Source: CAYLLD01 sp964425135 (GTDB taxonomy: Bacteria; Pseudomonadota; Alphaproteobacteria; Rhodobacterales; Rhodobacteraceae). Taken from it: 64,000 nt of DNA. Shown here piece by piece: positions 19,416 through 27,648 of the stretch; the first letter of the stretch is position 1, and the number at the start of each line of letters is the position of its first letter. The position numbers and the translations under genes were made by a program. Where the stretch lies: assembly GCA_964425135.1 (NCBI GenBank), contig CAYRKW010000004.1:17995-81994 (forward strand), given 5' to 3'. A model generated the notes under the pieces. It ran no database searches and was not told the origin of the DNA. It saw nothing but the letters and a program-made list of their open reading frames with translations.

Positions 19416-20014
19416 TGGAGATCGACACACTCGACAAATTGCACGCGCTCTATGGCACGCCAAAACCGGCATCGACCGTGAAGGTCGCGCAGCGCATCAC
19501 ACCGCAATATGCCGCGTGGATCAATGCATCGCCGTTTTGCGCGCTGAGCACTGTTGGGCCGGAAGGCACCGATTGCACGCCGCGCGGGGATCGGGGTGCG
19601 GTTGTGACCATTGAGGATGAAACAACGCTGGCCCTGCCGGACCGGCGCGGCAATGACCGGATCGACAGCCTGCGCAATATCGTGCGCGATCCGCGCGTGT
19701 CGCTGATGTTCATGATACCGGGTAGCGCGACGGTGATCCGTGTGAACGGTCAGGGGCGGATCGTGGCGGATGAAGCGCGACTTGCGCGATATGCTGTGGA
19801 CGGAAAACCGCCGCGTTCCGTGCTGCTGGTGGCGGTGGACGACGTGTATTTCCAATGCGCCCGCGCCCTTATCCGTGCTGACCTATGGGGCGGGGCGGAT
19901 GCGCCGCCGCTGCCGACGCCGGGCGAGATTCTCGCAGCGCAAAGCGCGGGCAATGTTGGCGGGCCGGCGTATGACAAAGCATGGCCGGAGCGGGCCAGCA
20001 ACACAATGTGGTAG
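19415..20014 (+). CDS. Pyridoxamine 5'-phosphate oxidase-like flavin-binding protein
   Basis: This 199-residue split-barrel protein has the PNPOx-like pattern ITPQYAAWINASPFCALSTVGPEGTDCTPRGD, then LALPDRRGNDRIDSLRNIV and RVNGQGRI. It fits the MSMEG_1061-type subfamily of FMN/F420 split-barrel proteins; the substrate is unknown. It sits between edd and eda with a 1-nt overlap to edd and 8 nt before eda, so it is translated as part of the sugar operon although it has no known step in that pathway. Confidence 0.85.
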   Translation: MEIDTLDKLHALYGTPKPASTVKVAQRITPQYAAWINASPFCALSTVGPEGTDCTPRGDRGAVVTIEDETTLALPDRRGNDRIDSLRNIVRDPRVSLMFMIPGSATVIRVNGQGRIVADEARLARYAVDGKPPRSVLLVAVDDVYFQCARALIRADLWGGADAPPLPTPGEILAAQSAGNVGGPAYDKAWPERASNTMW

Positions 20015-20022
20015 GACAGAGC

Positions 20023-20658
20023 ATGAGTGACAAAAGCAGATACACACGCGAGCTGGCCGGGCGCGCACCGGTCATTCCGGTGATCGTGGTCAAGGATGCA
20101 GCGCATGCGGTGCCGATGGCCGAAGCGCTGGTAGCGGGTGGATTGCCCGCGCTGGAGGTGACGCTGCGAACGCCGCAGGCGCTCGATGCGATCCGGGCAA
20201 TGCGCGGCGTCAAGGGCGGGATTGTGGGGGCGGGAACTGTCCTCAATCACGCGGATGCCAAAGCGGCAAAAGAGGCTGGCGCGCAATTCGCCGTCTCGCC
20301 GGGGGCGACCGATGAGGTGATCTCCGCCTGCGAAGATGTTGGCTTGCCGCTCCTGCCGGGTGTTGCGACACCGAGTGAGGCGATGGCCTGCCTTGCCCGT
20401 GGTTATGATATGCTCAAGTTCTTCCCCGCAGCGGCCAACGGCGGCGCGCCGGTGCTCAAAGCATGGGCCGGTCCATTGCCACAAATCAGCTTTTGCCCCA
20501 CGGGCGGCGTGTCGCTCCAGAACGCAGGCGATTATCTGTCCCTGCCCAATGTGGTTTGCGTTGGCGGATCATGGGTGATCCCCTCCGATGCTGTGTCGGC
20601 AGGCGATTGGGCCTTGGTCGAGAAAACCGCCCGTGAGGCATCACAACTGCCCCGATGA
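20023..20658 (+). CDS. eda: KDPG aldolase (2-dehydro-3-deoxy-phosphogluconate aldolase)
   Basis: The 211-residue class I aldolase cleaves KDPG to pyruvate and glyceraldehyde 3-phosphate. Marks are the catalytic Glu in ALEVTLRTPQALDAI near residue 45, GAGTVLNHADA near 70, VSPGATDEV near 92, and the Schiff-base Lys in GYDMLKFFPAAANGG near 130. The C-terminal part has SFCPTGGVSLQNAGDYL. The ATG at 20023 gives the expected length. Its stop overlaps the next gene by 4 nt. Confidence 0.96.
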   Translation: MSDKSRYTRELAGRAPVIPVIVVKDAAHAVPMAEALVAGGLPALEVTLRTPQALDAIRAMRGVKGGIVGAGTVLNHADAKAAKEAGAQFAVSPGATDEVISACEDVGLPLLPGVATPSEAMACLARGYDMLKFFPAAANGGAPVLKAWAGPLPQISFCPTGGVSLQNAGDYLSLPNVVCVGGSWVIPSDAVSAGDWALVEKTAREASQLPR

Positions 20659-21686
20659 GCGATATTCTGATCCGCAAAACGGGCCGTGCGGGCCGGATCA
20701 CGCTCAACCGCCCCGATGCGCTCAATGCGCTGACCTACAAGATGTGTCTGGCGATTGAGGCAGCGATTGACGACTGGGCAGTTGATGAGGGTGTTGATCT
20801 GGTTGTGATCGATGCAGCGGGCGAGAAGGCGTTTTGTGCAGGCGGTGACATCACCCAGATGTACAATACCGCGACCAAGGGCGATTTTGACTACGGGCGG
20901 CGCTTTTGGGCGGATGAGTATCGGCTGAACTCGAAAATTGCACATTATCCCAAACCCTACGTTGCCTTCATGCAAGGCTTTACCATGGGTGGCGGGGTTG
21001 GCGTGTCGGCCCATGGCTCGCACCGAATTGTGGGGGCGACGAGCCGGATCGCCATGCCCGAATGCGGCATAGGGCTGGTGCCGGATGTGGGCGGCTCGGT
21101 GCTGCTGGCCTGCGCGCCGGGGCGGCTGGGCGAATATCTGGGCACCACGGGCGCGCGCATGGGGCCAGGCTGCGCGATCTATGCAGGATTTGCCGATACA
21201 TTTGTGCCCGAAGAGAGGTGGCCGGATGTGATAGCCGCGGTGGAGACAACCGGCGATGTATCGGCCATCGCAAGCGCCGCACAAGACGCGCCTGCATCCC
21301 CGCTTGCCGCTCAACAGCCTGAGATCGACGCGCATTTCGCAGGTGAAACCCTGCGCGACATTGCCATCACCCTGCGCGGCTCTGACAGCGCGTTTGCTGC
21401 CGAAGCACGTGCCAAACTTGAGCGACACGCGCCCCTATCGCTCGCCTGCGCGGTTGAGATCATCCACCGGGCCAGATCGCTCAAATCACTCAACGCCTGC
21501 CTCGCGCTCGAATACCGCTTCACCTATCGCAGCGCCTCGGACGGGGATTTCATCGAAGGCATCCGCGCGCAGGTCATCGACAAGGACCGCAACCCGCAGT
21601 GGCAGCACAAAGCGTTGGAAGATGTGAATGCCATGGATGTCGCGAAAATGCTGTTGCCGCTGGGAGCAGCAGAATTGCGGATTTAG
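20655..21686 (+). CDS. Enoyl-CoA hydratase/isomerase family protein, 3-hydroxyisobutyryl-CoA hydrolase-like
   Basis: The 343-residue protein has the crotonase core: ITLNRPDALNAL near residue 16, AFCAGGDITQMY near 58 (oxyanion hole), PYVAFMQGFTMGGGVGVSAHG near 98 and ECGIGLVPDVGGSVLL near 135. The length and the C-terminal extension (SLKSLNACLALEYRF...GDFIEGIRAQVIDKDRNPQW) are typical of 3-hydroxyisobutyryl-CoA hydrolases of valine breakdown, not plain hydratases. Its start overlaps the eda stop (ATGA). Why it belongs to an Entner-Doudoroff operon is unclear. Confidence 0.88.
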   Translation: MSDILIRKTGRAGRITLNRPDALNALTYKMCLAIEAAIDDWAVDEGVDLVVIDAAGEKAFCAGGDITQMYNTATKGDFDYGRRFWADEYRLNSKIAHYPKPYVAFMQGFTMGGGVGVSAHGSHRIVGATSRIAMPECGIGLVPDVGGSVLLACAPGRLGEYLGTTGARMGPGCAIYAGFADTFVPEERWPDVIAAVETTGDVSAIASAAQDAPASPLAAQQPEIDAHFAGETLRDIAITLRGSDSAFAAEARAKLERHAPLSLACAVEIIHRARSLKSLNACLALEYRFTYRSASDGDFIEGIRAQVIDKDRNPQWQHKALEDVNAMDVAKMLLPLGAAELRI

Positions 21687-21718
21687 AGCGCCGTCCAACG
21701 AAGATTTGCTGCGCTCTA
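21684..21718 (+). terminator. Hairpin at the end of the Entner-Doudoroff operon
   Basis: TAGAGCG (21684-21690, including the stop codon) pairs with CGCTCTA (21712-21718). No strong T-run follows, so termination here is only a candidate. Confidence 0.4.
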
Positions 21719-21813
21719 GCAAAAGGGTTGCACCTTCAAATTGCAGATGTGAGAAACGGTGACACATATCCCATGTCGCGCGCAGCGCATCTCAATCCAA
21801 AGGACGGACCCCG

Positions 21814-22911
21814 ATGCTCAAACGTCTTTGCCTGTCACTCGCACTCACAGTTGCAGCGCTTCCCGCCGCGGCGCAAACGTTCACCACGTCCGCCGGTTCT
21901 GTCATCGTCGAGCAGGTGGTCTCAGGCCTCAACACGCCTTGGGCCTTCGGTTTCCTGCCCGATGGCGCGATCCTGATCACAGAGCGGGACGGCAGCCTGA
22001 TCCACATAAAATCGGGCGAAGGGGCCAAGCGGATTAAAGGACTGCCTGACGTTTATGCGCAAGGGCAGGGTGGGCTCCTGGATGTTGTGCCAGCCCGCGA
22101 TTTTGCGCAAAGCCGCGAGATTTTTCTGTCCTTCTCCGAGCCTGCGAGCGGCGGCAGCAAAACCGCACTTGCGGTGGCCAAACTGGGCACGGACAGCCTG
22201 ACGGACCTTCGTGTGATTTTCCGTCAGAAAGACGCTGCAAACCAAGCCAAGCACTATGGCAGCCGGATTGTGGAGGCCAATGACGGCACACTCTATCTGA
22301 CCATTGGCGATCGCGGTGACCGCCCGTCCGCGCAAGATGTTCAGAGCCATAATGGCAAGGTCATCCGCGTCAATCGCGATGGTTCGATCCCGCAGGACAA
22401 CCCCTTCGCAAATGGCGGCGGACTGCCGGAAATCTGGTCGTTCGGCCATCGCAACGCACAAGGTGCAGCGCTTGATGATCGCGGTCGGCTCTGGACAGTC
22501 GCACACGGACCGCGCGGCGGGGATGAGGTGAACCAGCCGCAGCCGGGGCGCAACTACGGTTGGCCGGTGATCTCTTACGGCGTGCATTACAGCGGCGGGA
22601 AAGTTGGCGAAGGCACGTCGAAACCGGGGATGGAGCAGCCCAAGCACTATTGGGACCCGTCCATCGCACCCTCTGGGATGATGATCTATTCAGGCAAGCT
22701 CTTTAAGGAATGGGAGGGCGACACCTTCGTCGGCTCGCTCAAATTCGATATGATCTCGCGGCTTGAAGGCCGCAGCGATCTCAACGAGCGCGAGCGACTG
22801 TTCCCCGATGCCTTCAACCGCATCCGCGATATACGTGAGGCCGAAGACGGCACGATCTGGTTTCTGGCCGTCGGCGATGATGCACTCTTCCGGATCCGCC
22901 CTGACAGTTAA
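21814..22911 (+). CDS. PQQ-dependent sugar dehydrogenase (soluble aldose dehydrogenase type)
   Basis: The 365-residue exported beta-propeller protein starts with a signal peptide (MLKRLCLSLALTVAALPAAAQT). Family motifs are LNTPWAFGFLPDGAILITERDG near residue 35, GQGGLLDVV near 88, HYGSRIVEANDGTLYLTIGDRGDR near 150, EIWSFGHRNAQGA near 210 and AHGPRGGDEVNQPQPGRNYGWP near 235. Relatives oxidise aldoses at the periplasmic face using PQQ. The monocistronic gene follows the sugar operon. PQQ synthesis genes are not in the window. Confidence 0.93.
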   Translation: MLKRLCLSLALTVAALPAAAQTFTTSAGSVIVEQVVSGLNTPWAFGFLPDGAILITERDGSLIHIKSGEGAKRIKGLPDVYAQGQGGLLDVVPARDFAQSREIFLSFSEPASGGSKTALAVAKLGTDSLTDLRVIFRQKDAANQAKHYGSRIVEANDGTLYLTIGDRGDRPSAQDVQSHNGKVIRVNRDGSIPQDNPFANGGGLPEIWSFGHRNAQGAALDDRGRLWTVAHGPRGGDEVNQPQPGRNYGWPVISYGVHYSGGKVGEGTSKPGMEQPKHYWDPSIAPSGMMIYSGKLFKEWEGDTFVGSLKFDMISRLEGRSDLNERERLFPDAFNRIRDIREAEDGTIWFLAVGDDALFRIRPDS

Positions 22912-23336
22912 TCGCGTGCGATTGCGATGATGTGGGAGACATGACTGAAAGGTGATGCGCGATCGGAGGCCCTTGGCCATCTCGTTTGTCATTCATGCGC
23001 GCCGATAACCCGGCACCTCAGGACAGCTCGCGAGCCCTTACCTATGGGACAGGGCTGTTCATGTTTCTATCAAGCGCTGGGTATCACCTCTATGTGACAG
23101 CGCTTAGAACGGTGCGCGCGTTGTGTCATTTTTGTGCAGGTTTTTCACATAGAAACGCCCCATCGAATCCCTCAAAAACTGTTGAAATCATATAACCGCT
23201 CCGAACGGCTCAACGCCTGTTAACCATTTCGAAAGATTTTCACCCAGCCACCGCCATAACGCCCCGATACACAGTGACTGTGCATAGAGTGTGCATCGAC
23301 TGTGCATAGGTTGTGCATCGCGTTTTGGCCGCGATT
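22912..23336. other. Gene-free convergent spacer with phased repeats
   Basis: The 425 nt between the sugar dehydrogenase and the AraC-type regulator have no convincing gene. A 69-codon ORF (22986-23195) lacks a ribosome-binding site and any family resemblance. The right end holds four phased TGTGCATMG units (23279-23320). Confidence 0.6.
23279..23320. repeat. Four 9-nt repeats with exact 11-bp spacing
   Basis: TGTGCATAG, TGTGCATCG, TGTGCATAG and TGTGCATCG begin at 23279, 23290, 23301 and 23312, exactly 11 bp apart. This places each copy on about the same face of the helix. It ends 16 bp from the stop codon of the minus-strand regulator gene. Confidence 0.85.
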
Positions 23337-24359
23337 CTAGGTCGAGACAGCCTCGGTGGTCGTCGCGTTTGTTCCGCGCTCGCGGTAGGGCGTTGTCGAG
23401 AAATGCGCGCGGTAGCATTTGGAGAAATGCGAGGGCGAGGCAAAGCCGCAGGCGAGCGCAACATTGATAACCGACATGTCCGTTTGCATCAGCAGATTGC
23501 GTGCTTTTTTCAGGCGCAACTCCATGTAGTAGCGCTTGGGCGAGCGGTCGAGATAGCGCCGAAAGAGCCGCTCCAGCTGGCGGGTGGACATATGCACACC
23601 AGCGGCCAGAAGCGAGGGCGAAATTGGCTCTTCGATGTTGTCTTCCATCCGCTGAATGACCGTCGCAAGTTTGGTGTGCCGCACGCCAATGCGCGTGGGA
23701 ATAGACAGGCGCTGCTGATCCTGCTCGGTGCGAATGGTTGTGTGGATGATGCCATCCGCGACCTTGCTCGCAAGCTCGGCATTATGATCTAAGGTAATGA
23801 TTTTCAAGAACAAATCAGAAGACGATGTGCCGCCTGATGAGGTGAAGCGGTTACCTGAAATCTCGTAAACGCCGTGTTTGAGATCAAGATCGGGGAACTC
23901 TTCGGAAAAGCTGTCGCGGTTTTCCCAGTGAATTGTGCAGGACCGATTGTCGAGCAAACCGGCCGTGGCCAGTGTATAAGCAGCCGTGCAAATGCCCCCG
24001 ATTTTCACGCCCTTACGGGCCTCGCGCCGCAGCCACATCAGCACCGGTTTTGTCGAGGCCGCTTTGATCTGGATACCGCCAACCACACAGACAATCTCGT
24101 TGCGATCAATCGGATCCAACCCGCCATGAACGCTCAGCGTCGTGCCGTTCGAGCAGCGCGCAGGTTCACCATCGGGCGAGATCAAACGCCACGCGTAAAG
24201 CTCTTTTTCCGCCTGACGATTGGCCTGCCGCAACGTGTCCACAGCCGCTGCGAACGACAGCAATGTGAAGTTTTCGAGCAACAAAAATACATACCGCTGA
24301 GGCCCCGCCTCTACGTTCTTGTGTGATATCGCGCGCCGCTCATCCATGCCGATTACCAA
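23337..24359 (-). CDS. GlxA-type AraC family transcriptional regulator
   Basis: The 340-residue regulator has an N-terminal DJ-1/PfpI-like domain (YVFLLLENFTLLSFAAAVDTLR; GGICTAAYTLATAGLLD with the nucleophile-elbow-like Cys near residue 123) and a C-terminal AraC/XylS DNA-binding domain (SPSLLAAGVHMSTRQLERLFRRYL near 245 and VALACGFASPSHFSKCYR near 305). This layout is shared with GbdR/CdhR-type regulators of glycine betaine and carnitine catabolism. The target genes cannot be assigned: the neighbours are a sugar dehydrogenase and a DAHP synthase. Confidence 0.92.
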   Translation of the reverse strand: MVIGMDERRAISHKNVEAGPQRYVFLLLENFTLLSFAAAVDTLRQANRQAEKELYAWRLISPDGEPARCSNGTTLSVHGGLDPIDRNEIVCVVGGIQIKAASTKPVLMWLRREARKGVKIGGICTAAYTLATAGLLDNRSCTIHWENRDSFSEEFPDLDLKHGVYEISGNRFTSSGGTSSSDLFLKIITLDHNAELASKVADGIIHTTIRTEQDQQRLSIPTRIGVRHTKLATVIQRMEDNIEEPISPSLLAAGVHMSTRQLERLFRRYLDRSPKRYYMELRLKKARNLLMQTDMSVINVALACGFASPSHFSKCYRAHFSTTPYRERGTNATTTEAVST

Positions 24360-24524
24360 ATTACCATTTGCCCGTCAGGGTCAAGGGGGAAAACGAGCCG
24401 CCAATTACCAATTTTACAACGGAAATAAGGGGGTAGCAGGCGAAAGAGCGCTGGAATGTTTTAATCTTTATGTCTAAACACATTTGCTCAAATCACTGCA
24501 TGTCACATGAGATCGGAGAAGATG

Positions 24525-25895
24525 ATGACACAGGTCTGGAAAAAATCGGATTGGCGTAAAAAACCACGGATCCAGATGCCTGACTATCCGGATCAGGATG
24601 CGCTGCGCGAGGTTGAGGCGCGGTTGTCTCAGAACCCTCCGCTGGTTTTTGCTGGCGAGGCGCTGAAGCTGCGCGAGCAGCTTGCGGACGTCGCCCAAGG
24701 GCGCGCTTTTTTGCTGCAGGGCGGTGATTGCGCGGAAAGTTTCAATGAATTCAAAGCCGATAACCTGCGCGACACCTACAAGGTGATGCTGCAAATGGCC
24801 GTGGTTCTGACCTTCGGTGCGAAGCGCCCCATCGTTAAAATCGGCCGTGTGGCCGGGCAGTTTGCCAAGCCTCGCTCGGCCCCGACGGAGGTGAAGGATG
24901 GCGTAGAGCTGCCGTCCTACCGCGGCGATATTATCAACCAGTTAGAGTTTACCGAAGACGCCCGTGTGCCCGATCCTGAACGGATGCTGCGGGCTTATGC
25001 ACAATGTGCGGCGTCGCTTAACCTTCTGCGCGCGTTTAGCCAGGGTGGTTTTGCTGACATCAACCTTGTGCATCGCTGGACGACCGGTTTTGCCAAAGGC
25101 ACGACGGGTGCAGAACGCTATGCCAAGCTGGCTGACCGGATCACGGAATCGCTGGAGTTCATGGAGGCGGCCGGCATCGACAGCGCCAATGAAGCGACGT
25201 TGCATAGTGTGAATTTCTACACGTCGCACGAGGCGCTCTTGCTGGAGTACGAAGAGGCGCTGTGCCGTGTCGATAGCCTGACGGGCAAGAATGTCGCGGG
25301 CTCGGGTCACATGATCTGGATTGGCGACCGCACGCGTCAGCCTGATGGTGCGCATGTTGAGTTTTGTAAGGGCGTCATCAACCCGCTTGGCCTCAAATGT
25401 GGACCTTCGATCACGACCGATGATCTGCTGAAGCTTTGCGATACGCTCAACCCGGAAAACGAGCCGGGTCGTCTGACTTTGATCAACCGCTTTGGCGCTG
25501 GCAAGGTCGGCGATCACATGCCGCAGCTTATCCGCGCGATCGAGCGCGAAGGCAAGAACGTCGTTTGGTCCTGCGATCCGATGCATGGCAACACGGTCAA
25601 ATCCGACAGCGGCTTCAAAACCCGTCCGTTTGAGCGTGTGCTGCAAGAGGTGAAGGAATTCTTCGCAATCCACGCGGCCGAGGGTACATATCCGGGCGGT
25701 GTGCATTTCGAGATGACCGGACAGGATGTCACCGAATGCACAGGCGGTCTTTATGCGGTCAGCGACGAGGATTTGAGCCTGCGGTATCACACGGCCTGCG
25801 ATCCGCGCCTGAATGCGGCGCAATCGCTTGAACTGGCTTTCCTTGTGTCTGAAGAGTTGGACAACCGACGGGTCGAAGCGCGCGAAGCGATGTAA
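24525..25895 (+). CDS. Class II 3-deoxy-7-phosphoheptulonate (DAHP) synthase
   Basis: The 456-residue enzyme condenses phosphoenolpyruvate with erythrose 4-phosphate, the first step of the shikimate pathway. It is the plant-like class II type: KKSDWRKKPRIQMPDYPD at the start, FLLQGGDCAESFNEF near residue 68 (metal Cys), KIGRVAGQFAKPRS near 110, the WSCDPMHGNT motif near 350 (metal His) and GGVHFEMTGQDVTEC near 395. GGAGAAG lies upstream of two adjacent ATGs (24522, 24525); I prefer 24525. serB begins 3 nt after the stop. Confidence 0.97.
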   Translation: MTQVWKKSDWRKKPRIQMPDYPDQDALREVEARLSQNPPLVFAGEALKLREQLADVAQGRAFLLQGGDCAESFNEFKADNLRDTYKVMLQMAVVLTFGAKRPIVKIGRVAGQFAKPRSAPTEVKDGVELPSYRGDIINQLEFTEDARVPDPERMLRAYAQCAASLNLLRAFSQGGFADINLVHRWTTGFAKGTTGAERYAKLADRITESLEFMEAAGIDSANEATLHSVNFYTSHEALLLEYEEALCRVDSLTGKNVAGSGHMIWIGDRTRQPDGAHVEFCKGVINPLGLKCGPSITTDDLLKLCDTLNPENEPGRLTLINRFGAGKVGDHMPQLIRAIEREGKNVVWSCDPMHGNTVKSDSGFKTRPFERVLQEVKEFFAIHAAEGTYPGGVHFEMTGQDVTECTGGLYAVSDEDLSLRYHTACDPRLNAAQSLELAFLVSEELDNRRVEAREAM

Positions 25896-25898
25896 TTC

Positions 25899-26750
25899 AT
25901 GGGTTTTGCCGTTGTTCTGACCAGCGCAAACGGGGTCGAACGCGCAGCGATTGAGGCTGCGCGTGCGGCTTGTGTTGATCCCGGGACGCCTGAGCGTTTG
26001 TCTGATACCAGCGTTGAGATTATCTGCGCTCAGGTTCACGCCTTACCAGACATCGATGGGGTGGATGTGAATGCGGTGCCTCTGGCGGACAGGCGCAAAA
26101 GCGTTCTGATTGCTGATATGGACAGCACCATCATTCCGGTGGAATGCATCGACGAGTTGGCCGATTACGCGGGCGCAAAGGCGCAGGTCTCCGAGATCAC
26201 CGAGCGCGCCATGCAGGGCGAATTGGATTTCGAAGCAGCGCTTGATGCGCGGGTTGCGCTGATAAAGGGGCTGACACTGGGCGACATTGAGGCCTGTTAT
26301 CAGGAGCGTGTTTCGCTCAATCCAGGCGCGCGTGTGTTGGTGCGCACGATGGCGGCGCACGGGGCGTTAACCGGATTGGTATCGGGCGGGTTTACACTCT
26401 TCACCCGTCGTGTTGCCGAAAAGGCCGGTTTTTTGATCAATCACGCCAACGTTCTTGAGATCGAAGATGAGCGTCTGACCGGCACCGTTGCGCGCCCGAT
26501 CGTCACCGGCGAGACAAAACGCAAAAAACTTCATGCGTTCGCTGCTCAAAAAGGTGTTGCGTCCGCGCAAGTACTAGCGGTCGGTGATGGCGCAAATGAC
26601 ACGCTTATGGTCAAAGACGCCGGTTTGGGCGTCGCATATCGGGCCAAATCCGTGCTTCAAAATGCAGCAAATGCCAGAATCAATCACTCGGATCTGACGG
26701 CGCTTTTGGCGCTTCAGGGATACAAAGCCTCAGATTATGTGAGAGATTAG
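25899..26750 (+). CDS. serB: Phosphoserine phosphatase
   Basis: The 283-residue HAD-superfamily enzyme makes L-serine from phosphoserine. Marks are DMDSTIIPVECIDELADYAG near residue 75 (nucleophile and acid Asp), GLVSGGFTLFTRRVAE near 155 and the metal-binding GDGANDTLMVKDAGLGVAY near 230. The first 70 residues are a weak ACT-like region, as in other proteobacterial SerB. It starts 3 nt after DAHP synthase. serC and serA, the two earlier steps, are at 53.5-56.3 kb. Confidence 0.96.
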   Translation: MGFAVVLTSANGVERAAIEAARAACVDPGTPERLSDTSVEIICAQVHALPDIDGVDVNAVPLADRRKSVLIADMDSTIIPVECIDELADYAGAKAQVSEITERAMQGELDFEAALDARVALIKGLTLGDIEACYQERVSLNPGARVLVRTMAAHGALTGLVSGGFTLFTRRVAEKAGFLINHANVLEIEDERLTGTVARPIVTGETKRKKLHAFAAQKGVASAQVLAVGDGANDTLMVKDAGLGVAYRAKSVLQNAANARINHSDLTALLALQGYKASDYVRD

Positions 26751-26771
26751 GCGCGCGTTTCGCCGCGCGCC
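26750..26771. terminator. GC hairpin between convergent serB and PAS genes
   Basis: GGCGCGCG (26750-26757) pairs with CGCGCGCC (26764-26771) around a 6-nt loop. It lies exactly in the 28-nt space between two converging genes, so it may end both transcripts. There is no long T-run. Confidence 0.6.
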
Positions 26772-26778
26772 AAGATTG

Positions 26779-27510
26779 CTAGTCGGACGTGTGAACAAGC
26801 CGAAGGTGGTTGCGCTCGCGCTCACCAGAGCCTCCCCGATCCTCAACCGTGCCACCGCCATTGATGGCTTTGAGCGTCGGGCGCTCGATCTCTTTTTGGT
26901 AGCGGGTGCGCGGTTCTGCAAAGCCCAACTGCGGGCGTTGCTCGCTCGTCGGAGTGTATTCAATGCGGTCATTTTTCTGCTGCGTGATGCGAAACCGTAC
27001 TGGCGCTTCGTAGGAGTTTTGCGTGTCCGATATGCATCCCAAAATGCGCGTAATCTCTCCGAAGTCGGAGCGAAGCGGCATCAAGAGCAGATATGCTGTC
27101 TCGATTTTACCATTAAAATCAATCGCTTCCAGCGTAAACTCAACAACGGTTGTGTTGTTGATCACATCTAGGATCGCAGTGTCCAAACGGTTGCGATCTT
27201 CGGGCATCATGAAAGCGCTTGGCGCCATGCCGCGCACTTCCATCCCCATCATGTCACATAGCCGCATACCAGCCAACCGGACCCGAATGTCTTGCGCTCC
27301 GATCACTTCGAGAATGAAGACGTTTTCGAGCGCATGCTCGAACTGTCTTGGGTCAATTTCAGACCGGTACGGGGCAGAACGCCCAGCACGCAGCTTTTCC
27401 CAATACTGCTTCAGACTATCAATGATAGGGTCGTTCATTCGTGCACCGATTTGGGTTAAACCACGTCTACGGTCGTTTCCGTTCGAACCGCCACTTGAAT
27501 TACTCGTCAT
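26779..27510 (-). CDS. PAS-domain (PAS_5/DUF1488-like alphaproteobacterial) protein
   Basis: The start at 27510 gives 243 residues; an in-frame start at 27540 would add 10. The core reads IIDSLKQYWEKLRAGRSAPYRSEIDP, FEHALENVFILEV, IRVRLAGMRLCDMMGMEVRGM, then VVEFTLEAIDFNGKIETAYLLLMPL. This is the pattern of the PAS_5 family common in alphaproteobacteria, with no attached kinase or cyclase. A sensory or regulatory role is inferred. The last 70 residues are polar and probably disordered. It is divergent from yicC, with about 140 nt of shared upstream DNA. Confidence 0.82.
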   Translation of the reverse strand: MTSNSSGGSNGNDRRRGLTQIGARMNDPIIDSLKQYWEKLRAGRSAPYRSEIDPRQFEHALENVFILEVIGAQDIRVRLAGMRLCDMMGMEVRGMAPSAFMMPEDRNRLDTAILDVINNTTVVEFTLEAIDFNGKIETAYLLLMPLRSDFGEITRILGCISDTQNSYEAPVRFRITQQKNDRIEYTPTSEQRPQLGFAEPRTRYQKEIERPTLKAINGGGTVEDRGGSGERERNHLRLVHTSD

Positions 27511-27648
27511 CACTAATCCCACCCAAATTACACTATACAAAATTCGACGTGAACATTGTCGGATTTGTGGTTAGTTTATCAAACATTATTCAAAAAACCA
27601 GCATTCAATCGTTAACGTGATGAACGGTTTGGCGGAAAGGTGTCTGAG

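Noticed and set aside
22986..23195. 69-codon ORF between the sugar dehydrogenase and the AraC-type regulator
   Set aside because: No ribosome-binding site, unusual Ser/Cys-rich composition and no recognisable family.
23279..23320. CRISPR-like array
   Set aside because: Units are 9 nt with 2-nt spacers; far too short for CRISPR repeats and spacers. Reported as a phased repeat only.
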